Part shown: piece after piece, positions 1-10,498 of the stretch
Position numbering within the stretch: the first letter of the stretch is position 1
Layout: every line of letters begins with the position of its first letter
Assembly (NCBI GenBank): GCA_003260075.1
Contig: QLIY01000480.1
Coordinates: 57,968-121,967, forward strand
Reading direction: 5' to 3'
DNA length: 64,000 nt
Source: Phallusia mammillata
Lineage: Eukaryota > Chordata > Ascidiacea > Phlebobranchia > Ascidiidae
Notes under the pieces: model-generated
Told to the model about the DNA's origin: nothing
Databases searched by the model: none
The model's input: only the letters and a program-made list of their open reading frames with translations
Program-made: the position numbers and the translations under genes

Positions 1-337
1 CATAGAAATGTAATTTTGTAGGGCAGATTTATGAAATTTTCTAAATTTTTTTCTAAACCTTAAATGTACAACCAAAAAAACTAAAATCTGGTTTTGACTT
101 TAATGATCTAAAAAGCTCTCTACAGAGTCTTGTGTGCTTTTGTGTTTGAACATGATCCCTTAGAGTAAGCCGAACCTTGAATTATATATAATGTGTACAC
201 AAGCATCTCATATTACTGCTTGGTTCTTATCTGAGCATACTGATGCTTTTATAAAAAGAACAGTAGACTAGTAGCTGTATTGTTTGTATTGAATTCAACA
301 ACACAATTTTAAGTTTGTACTGTTTTTTGTTATTTAG

Positions 338-974
338 GTTTGAAGGAAAAGTTGTTGCAAAATTGCCCTTTCTTCCAATCAGTTTGTTTCAAGGTATATC
401 ACATCGTGGATTGATGGGGGATGATTTCACTGATTGTTCATTTATATTTTTGTACATCCTCAGCACCATGTCAATTAGACAGGTAAATGCAATCGTAGGA
501 ATTCACTACAACTGCAAATGTTCTCTTGGTCGAACACCGAGCATCTCACGTTAATTCTCGGCTGAACACGCTCAATGTGACGTCAAAAATGTTTCAAATT
601 TTACACTAGATTTGTAGCTTTCCGAAGTCCCTTATGTCACAGTGGTGTATTAAGCTGTACAGGCTCCAGAAGTACGCCCTTTGTCACCATTTAAAAATAT
701 GCAAATGTTATAATTTTTGGAGGTTTAATGCAAGTTTATGCAACTGCTCGACTGAGCATTAAAACGGCAATGCTCGGTACCAAGTGCCTCGACTTGGCCC
801 ATCCCTATGCAAACGGTTGCCAAACTACTTTCATTAAACAAAATTTTAATAACTTTTTTAAAATATTTCTATTTTCAGAATATTCAAAAACTTCTAGGAT
901 TTTCTCCATCTCGGGCTGCTGCTAAACAAAGTGGTGGGGGCTTATTTCAACCTCCTCAACCAAGTAGCAAATGA
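338..974 (+). CDS. TMCO1: TMCO1, calcium load-activated Ca2+ channel subunit, last two exons (partial)
   Basis: The C-terminal part of the small ER membrane protein TMCO1, known as an ER calcium-leak channel and a component of a translocon-associated complex. Two exons are visible: 338-482 (after a TTATTTAG acceptor, before GTAAAT) and 879-974 (after ATTTTCAG, ending in TGA at 972). Joined, they give a tail carrying the family signature stretches VAKLPF, GDDxTDCSFIFLYIL and TMSIRQNIQK, then a Gly/Pro-rich C-terminus ending in SSK. The ER-embedded hydrophobic segment FIFLYIL is present. The upstream exons (first membrane helix and coiled coil) lie outside the window. The intron between the exons holds a hAT-type repeat. 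The assignment rests on recalled similarity to vertebrate TMCO1 and is firm. Confidence 0.93.
496..812. mobile_element. hAT-type non-autonomous element (CTCGGT family), copy 1, degraded
   Basis: This intronic stretch is rich in GAGCACCGAGCATC-like words on both strands and ends in GGCCCATCCCTA, the complement of a hAT-like TAGGGATGGGCC terminus. It is related to 20108-20495 and to 31653-32037. It has no coding capacity. The left end (TAGGAATTCAC) is degraded. Confidence 0.55.
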
Positions 975-1250
975 GTAGTGCAATAACTTGTGTGTCAAAA
1001 TATTTTATCCTAATGATTTGCAAATCATATTTATGAGATCAAATGCCTGCAACTGCTAATACAATGTAACATTGTTATGAATACCTCTGGTGCTTGTGGA
1101 CTGAACTAGGTTGCAAGTTCCTGAAGAGAAATGATAGATTGCAATATGGTTACAACTTTATTTGTGTGTGCTTTATAACTCTCCTTGCATAGAAAATTCC
1201 TTTTTTGGATGTTCTTTTTTCGCTTTGTGTTTGATATGTAAATTGGCCAA

Positions 1251-1256
1251 AATAAA
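1251..1256 (+). terminator. Poly(A) signal AATAAA of TMCO1
   Basis: An AATAAA hexamer about 277 bases after the TMCO1 stop codon, in AT-rich 3' untranslated sequence. It is the first good poly(A) signal after the gene. Confidence 0.6.
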
Positions 1257-1302
1257 AGACTTTCAAAACATTGCCAAAAAAACACAGTTTGCAGAATTTG
1301 TG

Positions 1303-1308
1303 TTTATT
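1303..1308 (-). terminator. Candidate poly(A) signal for FOXRED1
   Basis: TTTATT on the plus strand reads AATAAA on the minus strand, about 1.08 kb after the FOXRED1 stop. If used, the 3' ends of the two convergent genes would nearly touch or overlap. The stretch 975-2386 has no coding sequence that I can support and is probably the two 3' untranslated regions; other signals could be used. Confidence 0.3.
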
Positions 1309-2386
1309 GTGAGGCAGAATGTTAAGTGAGTTTTAAACAGCTATGCACCTAACATTGAAGTATGATATGACAAATGTACATGGGAATCTTCTACACAAGT
1401 TAATACCAACGTTTTTTATATCCTTCCAAAAGTTTAAAATCAAATGTTCGCACTTTTGACCGAAAAGACAGGGTCTAGTTGAGTCCGCTCTGGTGAAAGA
1501 ACACATAGCGGTTTGTTTCTATATCAAAAACTAGTTACAGGCCAGGGAGAAAGCTTGGGACGATTGAAGCTTTAAAATGTTACTCAATAGTCTTATATCA
1601 ACGATTGACCAAGAAATGAACTTATGTTGCAAAGATCTAGAGACAAGCTTATAAATTGACAATCAGATTCTGTAGTATTTGTAGCTTGACATGTAATACC
1701 AGAAGAAAAACTTTCTTGCATAGTTTATGGCACAAACACATGTAAATAAACTAAAACCAATGCACTATAATTGAATTGATACAGCATACATAGTTCACCA
1801 CTATGGGCACCCTTAACCATGAACAATTATCTATTTACATTTTTTGAGAAAGTTCAACATTTCAAAATCAATTCGTGAAGCCACACTAAGCTGTGTCCAG
1901 TGAAAAATAAAAACAACACTCCTTAACTAGAAAGCAAGTGTGAATATGAATAGAACTGTATAAAACATTTTTTTTACATGAATGTTGTAACCTACACTTT
2001 GCAGTTGTGTGATGTTTGAGGTGGTAAAAAGAAAAACACAAAACTTAAAACCAATAAAAAAGAATAGTCTTTTGTGTAATCAACAAAAACACAATTGTTC
2101 TTTAAAACCATAAGGTTTTGTAACAAACTAAAAGCAATAGAATGGTTTCTTAAAATTCTTTACCATGCTCAGTCAGACCTAGTGTGTATCACTTAGATAT
2201 TTTTACTTAATTTTTGCAAAGAAAAATGTTGAGACAAAATCTAGTACAACCATTTAGGAAAAAAATAAAGTTTTGCCAACTATTCACCAGTATATGAAGC
2301 AAGACTATTTTAAGCTTGTCCAATACAACGCAGCCATTGTGATCTTGTGTGGGAATTAAAATCAACACCAATCAAACGTTTTCTTA

Positions 2387-5300
2387 TCAAATGCAGTTGA
2401 TTTCCACCATAGGATGATTATTAACCAATCTCATAAAACCCATTGGTTCCAGGGCAGGCATATTCTTATAGTTGATCATCTGCTCTGAAAGCATGTACGA
2501 GGCCCCATAGGCTTGCTGGATGCCATGTCCACTACAAAGATAAAATGTAGATCTAATTTTTGGGAGGTTTAATGCAAACTTGGATTCAGCACATCTGTGG
2601 TATCACACACCAAAAAAATAAATATAAAAAATAAATAAAAAATTCTGTTTTCTTAAATACAATAGCAGTATTGTACAATGAACCTGAAGCCAGTGAGAAA
2701 CCACATGTTGTTGTAAATTGGATGTGAACCAATAATTCCATTCTCATCAAATGTGTTGAAATCATAATAACCTGCCCAAGCAGATGTGACCTGAGGGCAA
2801 AATTAAAAACATATTTATATTTTTGGAAATGAAAAATATACACTCGATACATAGTTTATAAAGTAGCTTGAGAAAAAAGTTATTCTATTGACCTAAACAA
2901 AACGAACTAGTCATAAGAATTATTACCAATATGCTTTCAGTATTATTTATTTGCTGCATACAAATTACCTGTTTTTTTAGTATTTAATCAAAAATTTGTT
3001 TAGAAACATTGGAAACCTTAAAAGCTTTATACTTTTTAACAAAGTGATGCCCAATCGATAAAAAATACTAATATGCAGGACTGTGTTGAAAAGTGAGTAG
3101 ATACTTCAAAATTCCTTTCAAACCTTTAGATTTTCAAATGCTGGAATTCTTTTAGCAAGTCTTGGCCAAATGTATTCATCGAAATATTGGTAATCGACCT
3201 CCAAATCAGCCGTGTCAGGCTCATCAGCCTAACAGTAAAATCGGTTTAGTTCAATTTAGAAATATATGACTGAGTAATTGATTTTCGGTGACCAAGAAGA
3301 ACACAAAGACAAATACATGTTTACATAAAGTGTAATTTAAGCTGCAGACCGAGCACAATATTTTTTTAAATATTTTTCACAATATTTCTATAAGGTCTCA
3401 TCAGTGCAGCTGGTGACAAGAGATTGGCTGTATAAGCTTATGCAGCCACCAACAGAACTCCAGTTTGTTGGTAGTAACAGGCTGAAAAGCCATGCCTTTC
3501 CAAACCTGTTTGATGCCACAACTGGGCATAAACCACAGAAGAAGCATTAGTTTACATTTATAAAAGCAAGTAAATGTCCAAGAAAAGCTATACTATCCAA
3601 TAATGGTATTTTCAGGCATAATTTTTTTTACAAATAGGATTTTAACAAACAAACCTCAGTAGTAGGTGATGCCCCACACACATATTTTCCACCAAAGCCC
3701 TCTCTTCTTATCCAAAATCCAGATGGATCGACAAAAAATGGAAAATCAAACATGGGAGCATCAGGACAATGTACGACATAAACATATCGTTTCCTTCTTT
3801 CAACTGGCAACTGCACAAGTCAATAAATGTAATTTTAAGCAACATGGCACAAAGTTTTCTTGTTAGCTAAAATGAACGTACATTCGGTACTGGGATCCGC
3901 CCTAAAAATGTAGAACATGGTGGGATTTAAACCCACGACTGGAGACTTTCTAAGACTTGCACTCTACAAACAGAGCTACACAGGCTCAGTGGTAAACCCG
4001 CTTGAATTCAAATCACAAGCACTTTTACTGCCTCATATGCTTCACATGCCAGCTACATACAAGGGAATCAAACTCTTATGTTTATTCCACTTTACCCTTC
4101 AATCAAAACCTATTGGGACGAATGTTTTTTTTCCATTAATGAGTCAGTAATTTAAATAGTTCAACCTATTATTACGTTTTTGAAAAAAAAAACGACATTA
4201 AAGTTTTTTGTCATGAAAATATAAAAAACTAAGACGGGATTAGAACCAACAACCTTGTGAGTATAGTGATGTTGTGTTTAGCATTTATTGAGTCAGCGCA
4301 CTATATTTAACCTAAAACAACCACCAGTCCAGACATAGCTGTGCAATGATATGACATTAGGCAGCACGAAAAGCAACATAATGTATAATGCAAAGTACGG
4401 TTACTTCAAAAGATAAACTTGACCAATTCGCAAATAATGTCAAAAATTGCTACAAAATGAATTGTGAAAATCACAGATTTTGGTTAAAGTTAATTATTAC
4501 TAAATATCTTCACTTTACTTGTCATTTCTGCGACACACATTATTTACAAACCTTGACTTTGAGCAAGGGATGTACATCTGGATTGTCTGTTCCTATTCCA
4601 CATAATTCAGCCACTTTTCCGGATAGAGGTCCAGCGCAGTTGATAAAATGTGCAGCCTTTACATGCACTGGTTTGTCATGGTCAGGATGTTTTACCTATA
4701 AAGAGTATTAAAAGGATATAGCATTTACATAGAAATGTGCTCTGTATATGACACAAATTAGAAAGCTGTATTCATAGTATTGTGTTTTGCATTGTTTAGA
4801 GCAAGGGTCGGCAACCCCCGGCATGCATGCCAAGGTTGGCATGCTAGGTGGTTTTTCATGGCATGTCAACCGATTTGCATGTTTATATTGAAGTAACAAA
4901 TTAACCTGCTTGTTTATAGTTTTTATCATGCTATTTTCTTAAAATTCAGCCTTACATGCACAAAACACTCTGCTTTCTCATTATTATTGATATCTGCTGG
5001 CACTAACCACTGTTATTTAGAAAAACGTTGTTATGTGAGGTCATCAACACATGGAAACAACAAGTAAATTGGCATATGTTGCCTCAAAGGTTGCCGACCC
5101 CTGGTTTAGAGTTTTAATTATGCACACAGAATCTATGCAGCAAAATACAAAACACTGAAAGGGCTACAACAACTCTCACAATTACAAATATGCGAATGTA
5201 AAAACAAATATAGGGTATAAACTGTCAGAAATTGCAGCAGCTGCACCCTAATCTATTTTTACAACTAAAGCATGGCAAAAAAGTTAGGAATTTGCAATAA

Positions 5301-8300
5301 ACAAGCAAAATATGTGCAAGATCAAATAAGTTGTTTACTGCTGTGAAAAAACATGTCCAACTTGTACAAAGTAAACAAGTTTGCTTACATAGACACCCAC
5401 TACGCGATCGTCTGGATGGCAAACACTGCCGTCAGGTAAAACCATCGTCAGTTGTTTGTCTGGATGGTTCCTGTCATAAATTTCCTTTTTAAATCCAACC
5501 ACTTCACCTTTAAGGCTTTGGATCCCAAGAGTAGGATTTTTGCACTGAAACACATTTGTAAAAAGTTTTAGAGGTATGTTTAACCCAGGTTTTAAAGGAT
5601 TAAGTTAAAGCACTCAGATTTTTTGTGTTTTCCCCCAGGTTTATGCCACATTATTGTTTATTTCAACTTGCAAAGTAAAAACTGTTTTTCTTGTTCATCT
5701 TAAATATACACAACCATATTTTACCAACCAACGTGGGTTATGTTACTAGCAATCCATTATCCAGGGGCATAAGTAGCAGCAAAAATTAAGTAATAATGTA
5801 CTAAAACAAGTAGATGCTTAAGTATTTCCTATTCAATATTTACCCCAAACTATTAACTTTTAAACCATATATTTTTTGTTTGTTTCTGCTCATTAATGTG
5901 TTATGTTTCTTTCGTTCGAATTTTAGAAATTTAAGATTTAGTATTTTTGCAAGTCCTCTCTATTTACAGAAATTGTCTGAATTTAGAAAACAGAGTATTA
6001 CTAGGTAATCAATTAATTGGTTAAAAAATTATCATTTTTAATTGAAAAAAATTGAAATAAAATATTTACATGTTCTTGCAACTAATCATTTAGACATATT
6101 AACCCAGGGGTTCTTAACCTGGGGTGCACGGGGGGGGGGAAGTAGCAGCAAAAATTAAGTAATAATGTACTAAAACAAGTAGATGCTTAAGTATTTCCTA
6201 TTCAATATTTACCCCAAACTATTAACTTTTAAACCATATATTTTTTGTTTGTTTCTGCTCATTAATGTGTTATGTTTCTTTCGTTCGAATTTTAGAAATT
6301 TAAGATTTAGTATTTTTGCAAGTCCTCTCTATTTACAGAAATTGTCTGAATTTAGAAAACAGAGTATTACTAGACAATCAATTAATTGGTTAAAAAATTA
6401 TCATTTTTAATTGAAAAAAATTGAAATAAAATATGTACATGTTCTTGCAACTAATCATTTAGACATATTAACCCAATGTCTTAAGGATCTAAGTTTGCAT
6501 ACCTTAAATGACTGGTGGAGTAAACTTGGATCAAACCAGCCCTCATGTTCAAGACCATAAGTTGCCAGTTCAATTCCCTCCACATTTATCCATGGGAACA
6601 TCTCCTTCAGCTGTTCCTGTGTCATTAACATCACCTTTGCTCCAGTATCACTATGAACAATATTAAGTCTATTGGTATCACATGCTTACACAGAGTACTG
6701 TGTATATGTTTTATCTAGCATGCAATACCATCATTGTTTTGCAAAAAAAAAATGAATAGGTCCCCCCACACATGTGTATGCTAATAGAGTACTAATAGTG
6801 TGCAATTCATTTTAGATCCAGCTAATAAATGATAAGCTACAGACAGTGCACACTGTTTTAAACTACAAGGTCTCATCAGTGCAGCTGAGAACAAGTAATA
6901 GGCTGTATTGTCCTTTTCCATCATGTTTTCGTTGTAACTTTTGTCCCTAGCTGCACTGATGACACCAGATAGGTCGAACAGTGTGCACTTGTGCAATACT
7001 AGTGAATGAAAATAAAAGTGGTTTATATCATTACACTTGTACTTGGTAGTTTTGCATCAGTTGGGAAGAACCCTCTGGAGTGGCAAGCATCAAATAACCT
7101 TGCCGTTGAAACTGGATGTCTGGATCTGGATTGTCTACAGTACTTAAATGCTGTAAAAATATGGTTTGAGTAATTACTATATTACCAACCTCCCCCAAAA
7201 GCTTATTTTTTATTTCAATTTCAACTGTGGTGAGCAATAACAATACTGTTCTGAAAAATCTTTCTCCAGAAACACAAGACTACAGTAAATCTTGGTTAAT
7301 CCGGATCTTGGCTTAATTCGGAAAAAACTTGGGGTACAAATAGTTAATAGTATTGTGTTATAGCTTAACTAATCAGCATCAATTAAGCAGGATCTTTGCC
7401 TGATACAGACAAATTTTTGGTCTAAACTGGTCTTGATTAATTAACGCTTACTGTATTTATATTAATTTGCTAAGACCCTGTTACAAAAGTTATCAGTTTT
7501 ATTAGCTAATTACTAATTTTTTAAAAGCAAGTTCATTGGAACAAAATCAGTTATTGGAAAACTTTAAAGTTTATATTTTGACTTAAACAGAAATTATCTG
7601 TTATTTTTTACAGTAAATATGTGCGTAAAATATTGGAAGTTGCAAATGACCACATCTAAGGATTCGATTTATTTCACTTTAAAGTTTCCCAGGCCAAATC
7701 AGTTTGCAGTAACCAGTAGGAGATTAATGGTTGTCAATTTGTATTTAATTTTGGGAACATATTTCAGCAACATAACTTACAACTTTTATATCATCTATAA
7801 AGTGTGCAGACTCCATTGACAACTGAATGTTTGATGGATGTGAAAATTGAGAACGAATGCCACCAACTGATAAAGCTGTTGATGATGTACACATCTAAAC
7901 AATAAGCTTGAGTTAAGGAGTTATATTTTTGGACCGGGCTTGTAGAGTCAGAGTCAAGATTTATTTGGCCACACTAACTTTTTGTGCAAAGGCGACAAAA
8001 AGGTTTTGTTTTTTAGCTTAATTTGGATCCAGATTACTTAAAATAAGTTGAGTCGGAAAATGTGAAAAACCTGGTCAAATAATTGTTGAATAGTAGAGTC
8101 AACATTTTTTACCTGATCCTGTTTTAGACATTTGTTATTCTGACGTTTTAATGCTCAATACGAAGATTGTTGAAGAAAGTGCAGTAATTATTTATTTTGG
8201 CCAGACACGGACTAGAAAAATCTAGTGCCTTGCCATATGAAAATGTTTGGGAGATTGTGTGCCTTCTAATACTACAGGTACGCTAGGTGCACTTGGTACT

Positions 8301-9415
8301 CCACTTGGTAACCTTTTTTCGTGCAACGTAACTTAAAAATAGTGCAGGTAACTCTCTTTGGTGCGATTAAACTCAGAACAGTAACTCGAAAATACTGCAG
8401 CTGTCCTGTTTTTTGCGACAAATCGTAAATACTCCAGTGAACGTTAAAAACACGCAAATAATGCTGGAAAAGTGTTACGATAGCCCTAACACATACCCCA
8501 AACTTAAAACCCTAAACCCTAACCCTAACAGTATCTAGCGGACTAAGCGCACCAAGCAGGCCTGCTGTTTTCGAAGGCACCGGGGAGATTCGGTATAACG
8601 TCTTTAATAGGCCTGGCGAACTATGATTTATCGATAAGTATGCCATGACCGCTGGTCTGCATTGTTGCTTCAGGGCTGATCCCAGTATGAATATATTCAT
8701 TTCAATGTGTATTTAATTACTTAACATGAAACAATAAACTACTCACTGTGGGGTCCTTTTCACAAATGACTATTTTTGCTCCGTATTCCTTTTTCGCTTT
8801 GAGAACTGAAACCCTTTCAATCCTTCTCCACAAATTGTAGGCCATTGCTTGTCCCATTATACCACCACCAATAATGAAGTATTCACATTGATTGCCTGCA
8901 AATATATTTTTTAAATCACTGTCTGTACAATTTTTTTTTACTATTTACAATTCATACATACACCAAATAAGTAAAGTTGAGGTTACTGATGAATAAAGTA
9001 AATAGTTAGCAGTTACCAGAATATAAAATCCAACATAAAGAATGTTTATTTGAGCCGGAGAAATAGATTTAGCGATAGTCTTGTAGGCAACAAACAACTT
9101 TTTAAAATGTTCCCAAGTCAGGGGGCCAATTATACCGAGTACGACACAAGCGATAGATCAGAACAGGCAGTACTTTATGCTAAATTACAGTAAGTCAAGT
9201 CCATTACAGGTGTTACCAAATCAGCCTGGCTTACTTTGATTTATACATGAGTGTGCCATGATCACTGGTCTGCTTCAGGGTTGATCCCAGTTATGAATTT
9301 ATGTTTCTTAACTTATGCTATATTTCCATATGCAATGAAAAAAATGGCGTGCAACCTTATTATAAAACTACTACTTATACTTGCAGCTGCCATACTCTGC
9401 CTTGCAGACTCGACT

Positions 9416-9484
<69 letters not shown>

Positions 9485-9795
9485 CGACTGTGAGCTAACC
9501 CATACAGGTGTTGCCCTCTTAATAAAGATAAAAATAAAACAAACAAACAAACAAACTAATAACAAACAGTACCTTGTGGCAGAAGAATTGGGCCATCCTG
9601 TTTTTCACTCCATATATCATATGCCTCATCATCTTTGAATGGAGACCAGTACTTAACTGAACGGCTGGAGGTATTTTGCAACACTTGTGACTGCAGAAGG
9701 GCTGATGCAGAATGAGATTGATAACAACCACTCGATAGTTTTCGTGCCAGGTTCAATCTTGCACAAAGCGAATTCAATTTCATTGCAAAATTCAT
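2387..9795 (-). CDS. FOXRED1: FOXRED1, FAD-dependent oxidoreductase, mitochondrial complex I assembly factor
   Basis: A complete gene of 11 exons on the minus strand: 9573-9795, 8747-8895, 7781-7894, 7035-7150, 6503-6650, 5389-5544, 4552-4695, 3655-3810, 3124-3228, 2684-2790, 2387-2531. They sum to 1563 nt in one frame (520 residues; human protein about 486). The first about 35 residues contain Arg/Ser but no acidic residue, as expected of a mitochondrial presequence. Residues 84-89 form the dinucleotide-binding GGGIMG of the D-amino-acid-oxidase fold. Further family blocks are FPWIN, EGWFDP, LPVExRKRYVYV, SAWAGYYD and GHGIQQA. Known role: FAD protein needed for assembly of respiratory complex I. 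The gene converges on TMCO1 and lies about 700 bases downstream of the CUB-EGF gene on the same strand. Introns hold several repeats. All junctions are GT-AG. Confidence 0.93.
3908..4000 (-). repeat. tRNA-derived SINE fragment in a FOXRED1 intron
   Basis: On the minus strand a TGTAGCTCTGTTTGTAGAG box A-like word is followed by GGGTTTAAATCCCACC, a typical box B with its T-stem. The spacing fits a tRNA head, but no good acceptor stem is seen, so a SINE head is more likely than a working tRNA gene. Confidence 0.5.
4222..4316 (-). repeat. tRNA-derived SINE fragment
   Basis: A box B-like GTTGGTTCTAATCCCG word (minus strand), followed by sequence shared with the better SINE copy at 25737-26001 (GCGCACTATATTTAA-type stretch). 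A fragment only. Confidence 0.4.
4802..5103. mobile_element. hAT-type MITE with perfect 8-bp target duplication
   Basis: 302 bases with terminal inverted repeats CAAGGGTCGGCAACC and GGTTGCCGACCCCTG. It is flanked by the exact 8-bp duplication GTTTAGAG at 4794-4801 and 5104-5111. It is non-coding and sits in a FOXRED1 intron. Confidence 0.85.
5768..6478. repeat. Direct duplication of about 335 bases around a G run
   Basis: The sequence from about 5773 to 6110 is repeated nearly exactly from 6141 to 6478, separated by a CCAGGGGTTCTTAACC-type hAT end and a run of G at 6130-6139. Both copies contain the same AT-rich sequence and the same meaningless short reading frame. It lies in a FOXRED1 intron and is probably an assembly duplication (two alleles kept side by side). 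Confidence 0.7.
6845..6989. mobile_element. Small foldback MITE with 13-bp perfect inverted ends
   Basis: The ends AGTGCACACTGTT (6845) and AACAGTGTGCACT (6977) are perfect inverted repeats. Inside, TCATCAGTGCAGCT is mirrored by AGCTGCACTGATGA. Related fragments occur near 3336-3440, 19755-19800, 28850-28930 and 55115-55200. Confidence 0.6.
7283..7453. mobile_element. pogo/Tigger-like MITE with TA target duplication
   Basis: 171 bases starting CAGTAAATCTTGGTTAATCC and ending TTAACGCTTACTG, with TA on both sides. The internal GATC-rich words (AATCCGGATC, GCAGGATCTTTG) match the pogo-like fragment at about 18702-18838. Non-coding; in a FOXRED1 intron. Confidence 0.65.
8190..8700. repeat. Dispersed SINE/MITE-like repeat pieces
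   Basis: Pieces of a repeat seen many times in the window: a GCCTTGCCATATG stretch near 8225, and TAACGTCTTTAATAGGCCTGGCG followed by GACCGCTGGTCTGCA near 8590-8690. A related tail lies at 9215-9295, and further copies at 15505-15700, 25497-25610, 29395-29575, 57515-57640, 62190-62290 and 63440-63540. Intronic. Confidence 0.5.
8507..8529. repeat. Short interstitial telomere-like repeat (CCCTAA)n
   Basis: About three to four units of CCCTAA within a FOXRED1 intron. It is too short to mark a chromosome end and is most simply an interstitial repeat. Confidence 0.5.
9416..9483 (+). other. Run of 68 G, probable disguised assembly gap
   Basis: An uninterrupted G homopolymer flanked by CGACT on the left and TCGACT on the right, inside the first FOXRED1 intron. 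The reading frames through it encode only poly-Gly or poly-Pro and are not genes. Confidence 0.8.
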
Positions 9796-10498
9796 TAAAT
9801 ATAAATATTCACTACGGAAACGCTATATTGGGCGTTATCTATCATGAAGTCAAAATGTATCTGTGATATTTCTTTGGCTCAACACGAAACAACAATCTAA
9901 TTCTAAAACAAATTTGCAAGTCGTTTGCAAAACAACCGCAGGCAAAATAAGCAGAAACTTCTAAACGTGAAGTCATACGCGTGGTATTAACACAGGGAAA
10001 GCACCGTAAAAGATTTTGCGTTTTTACATCCCCAAGATTTAAAAAAATAAAGTAGCAGTACAAAAAAAAATACAAACGTAAATTATCAATAAATCCATTA
10101 TACTTCCTGTGAAGAAATACTTAACAACTAACATATTTATAAACAACACCATTTTTATTTTACTGTTTTTAAATCTTTTTTCTGGGGAACTAAATTTTGG
10201 CTTACGGTTCTTGCATTTGCAGACCAGACCCGCAGAATCACCTTCTACCTGTGTCATGAACAACCTAATTCCATATTCAAGCCCTAAAACATTAGTTGAT
10301 AGTTTCACACGCTCCAATCATCAAAACATTTTAAGAGGGTAATACAAGCGCCCGAGACTGAAGCAATCCGTTCGCGCGTTAATTACAGTCTACATTTCGG
10401 TTGGAAACAAACGCTATGAATGGATATGGTTTATTGTTGATGAAATAGGAGCGATTGCGAGTAATGAATGAACGCAATTTTTAGAAATTGAGTTGAGT
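9796..10498. promoter_or_regulatory. Intergenic spacer, probable FOXRED1 promoter and CUB-EGF 3' end
   Basis: About 700 bases between the CUB-EGF stop codon (10499) and the FOXRED1 start (9795), both genes on the minus strand. I see no coding exon. A minus-strand AATAAA at 10430-10435 is a plausible poly(A) signal for the upstream gene. The FOXRED1 promoter must lie here or in the adjacent exon, but no specific site is evident. Confidence 0.45.

Noticed and set aside
5814-6410. Two identical short frames ([12 protein letters not shown]...)
   Set aside because: AT-rich intronic sequence duplicated around a G run; no splice or similarity support.
8507-8529. Telomere-like CCCTAA units
   Set aside because: Only three to four units inside an intron; not evidence of a chromosome end.
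9251-9638. Several open frames coding poly-Gly or poly-Pro across 9416-9483
   Set aside because: They exist only because of the G homopolymer; FOXRED1 exon 1 with its proper donor ends at 9573.
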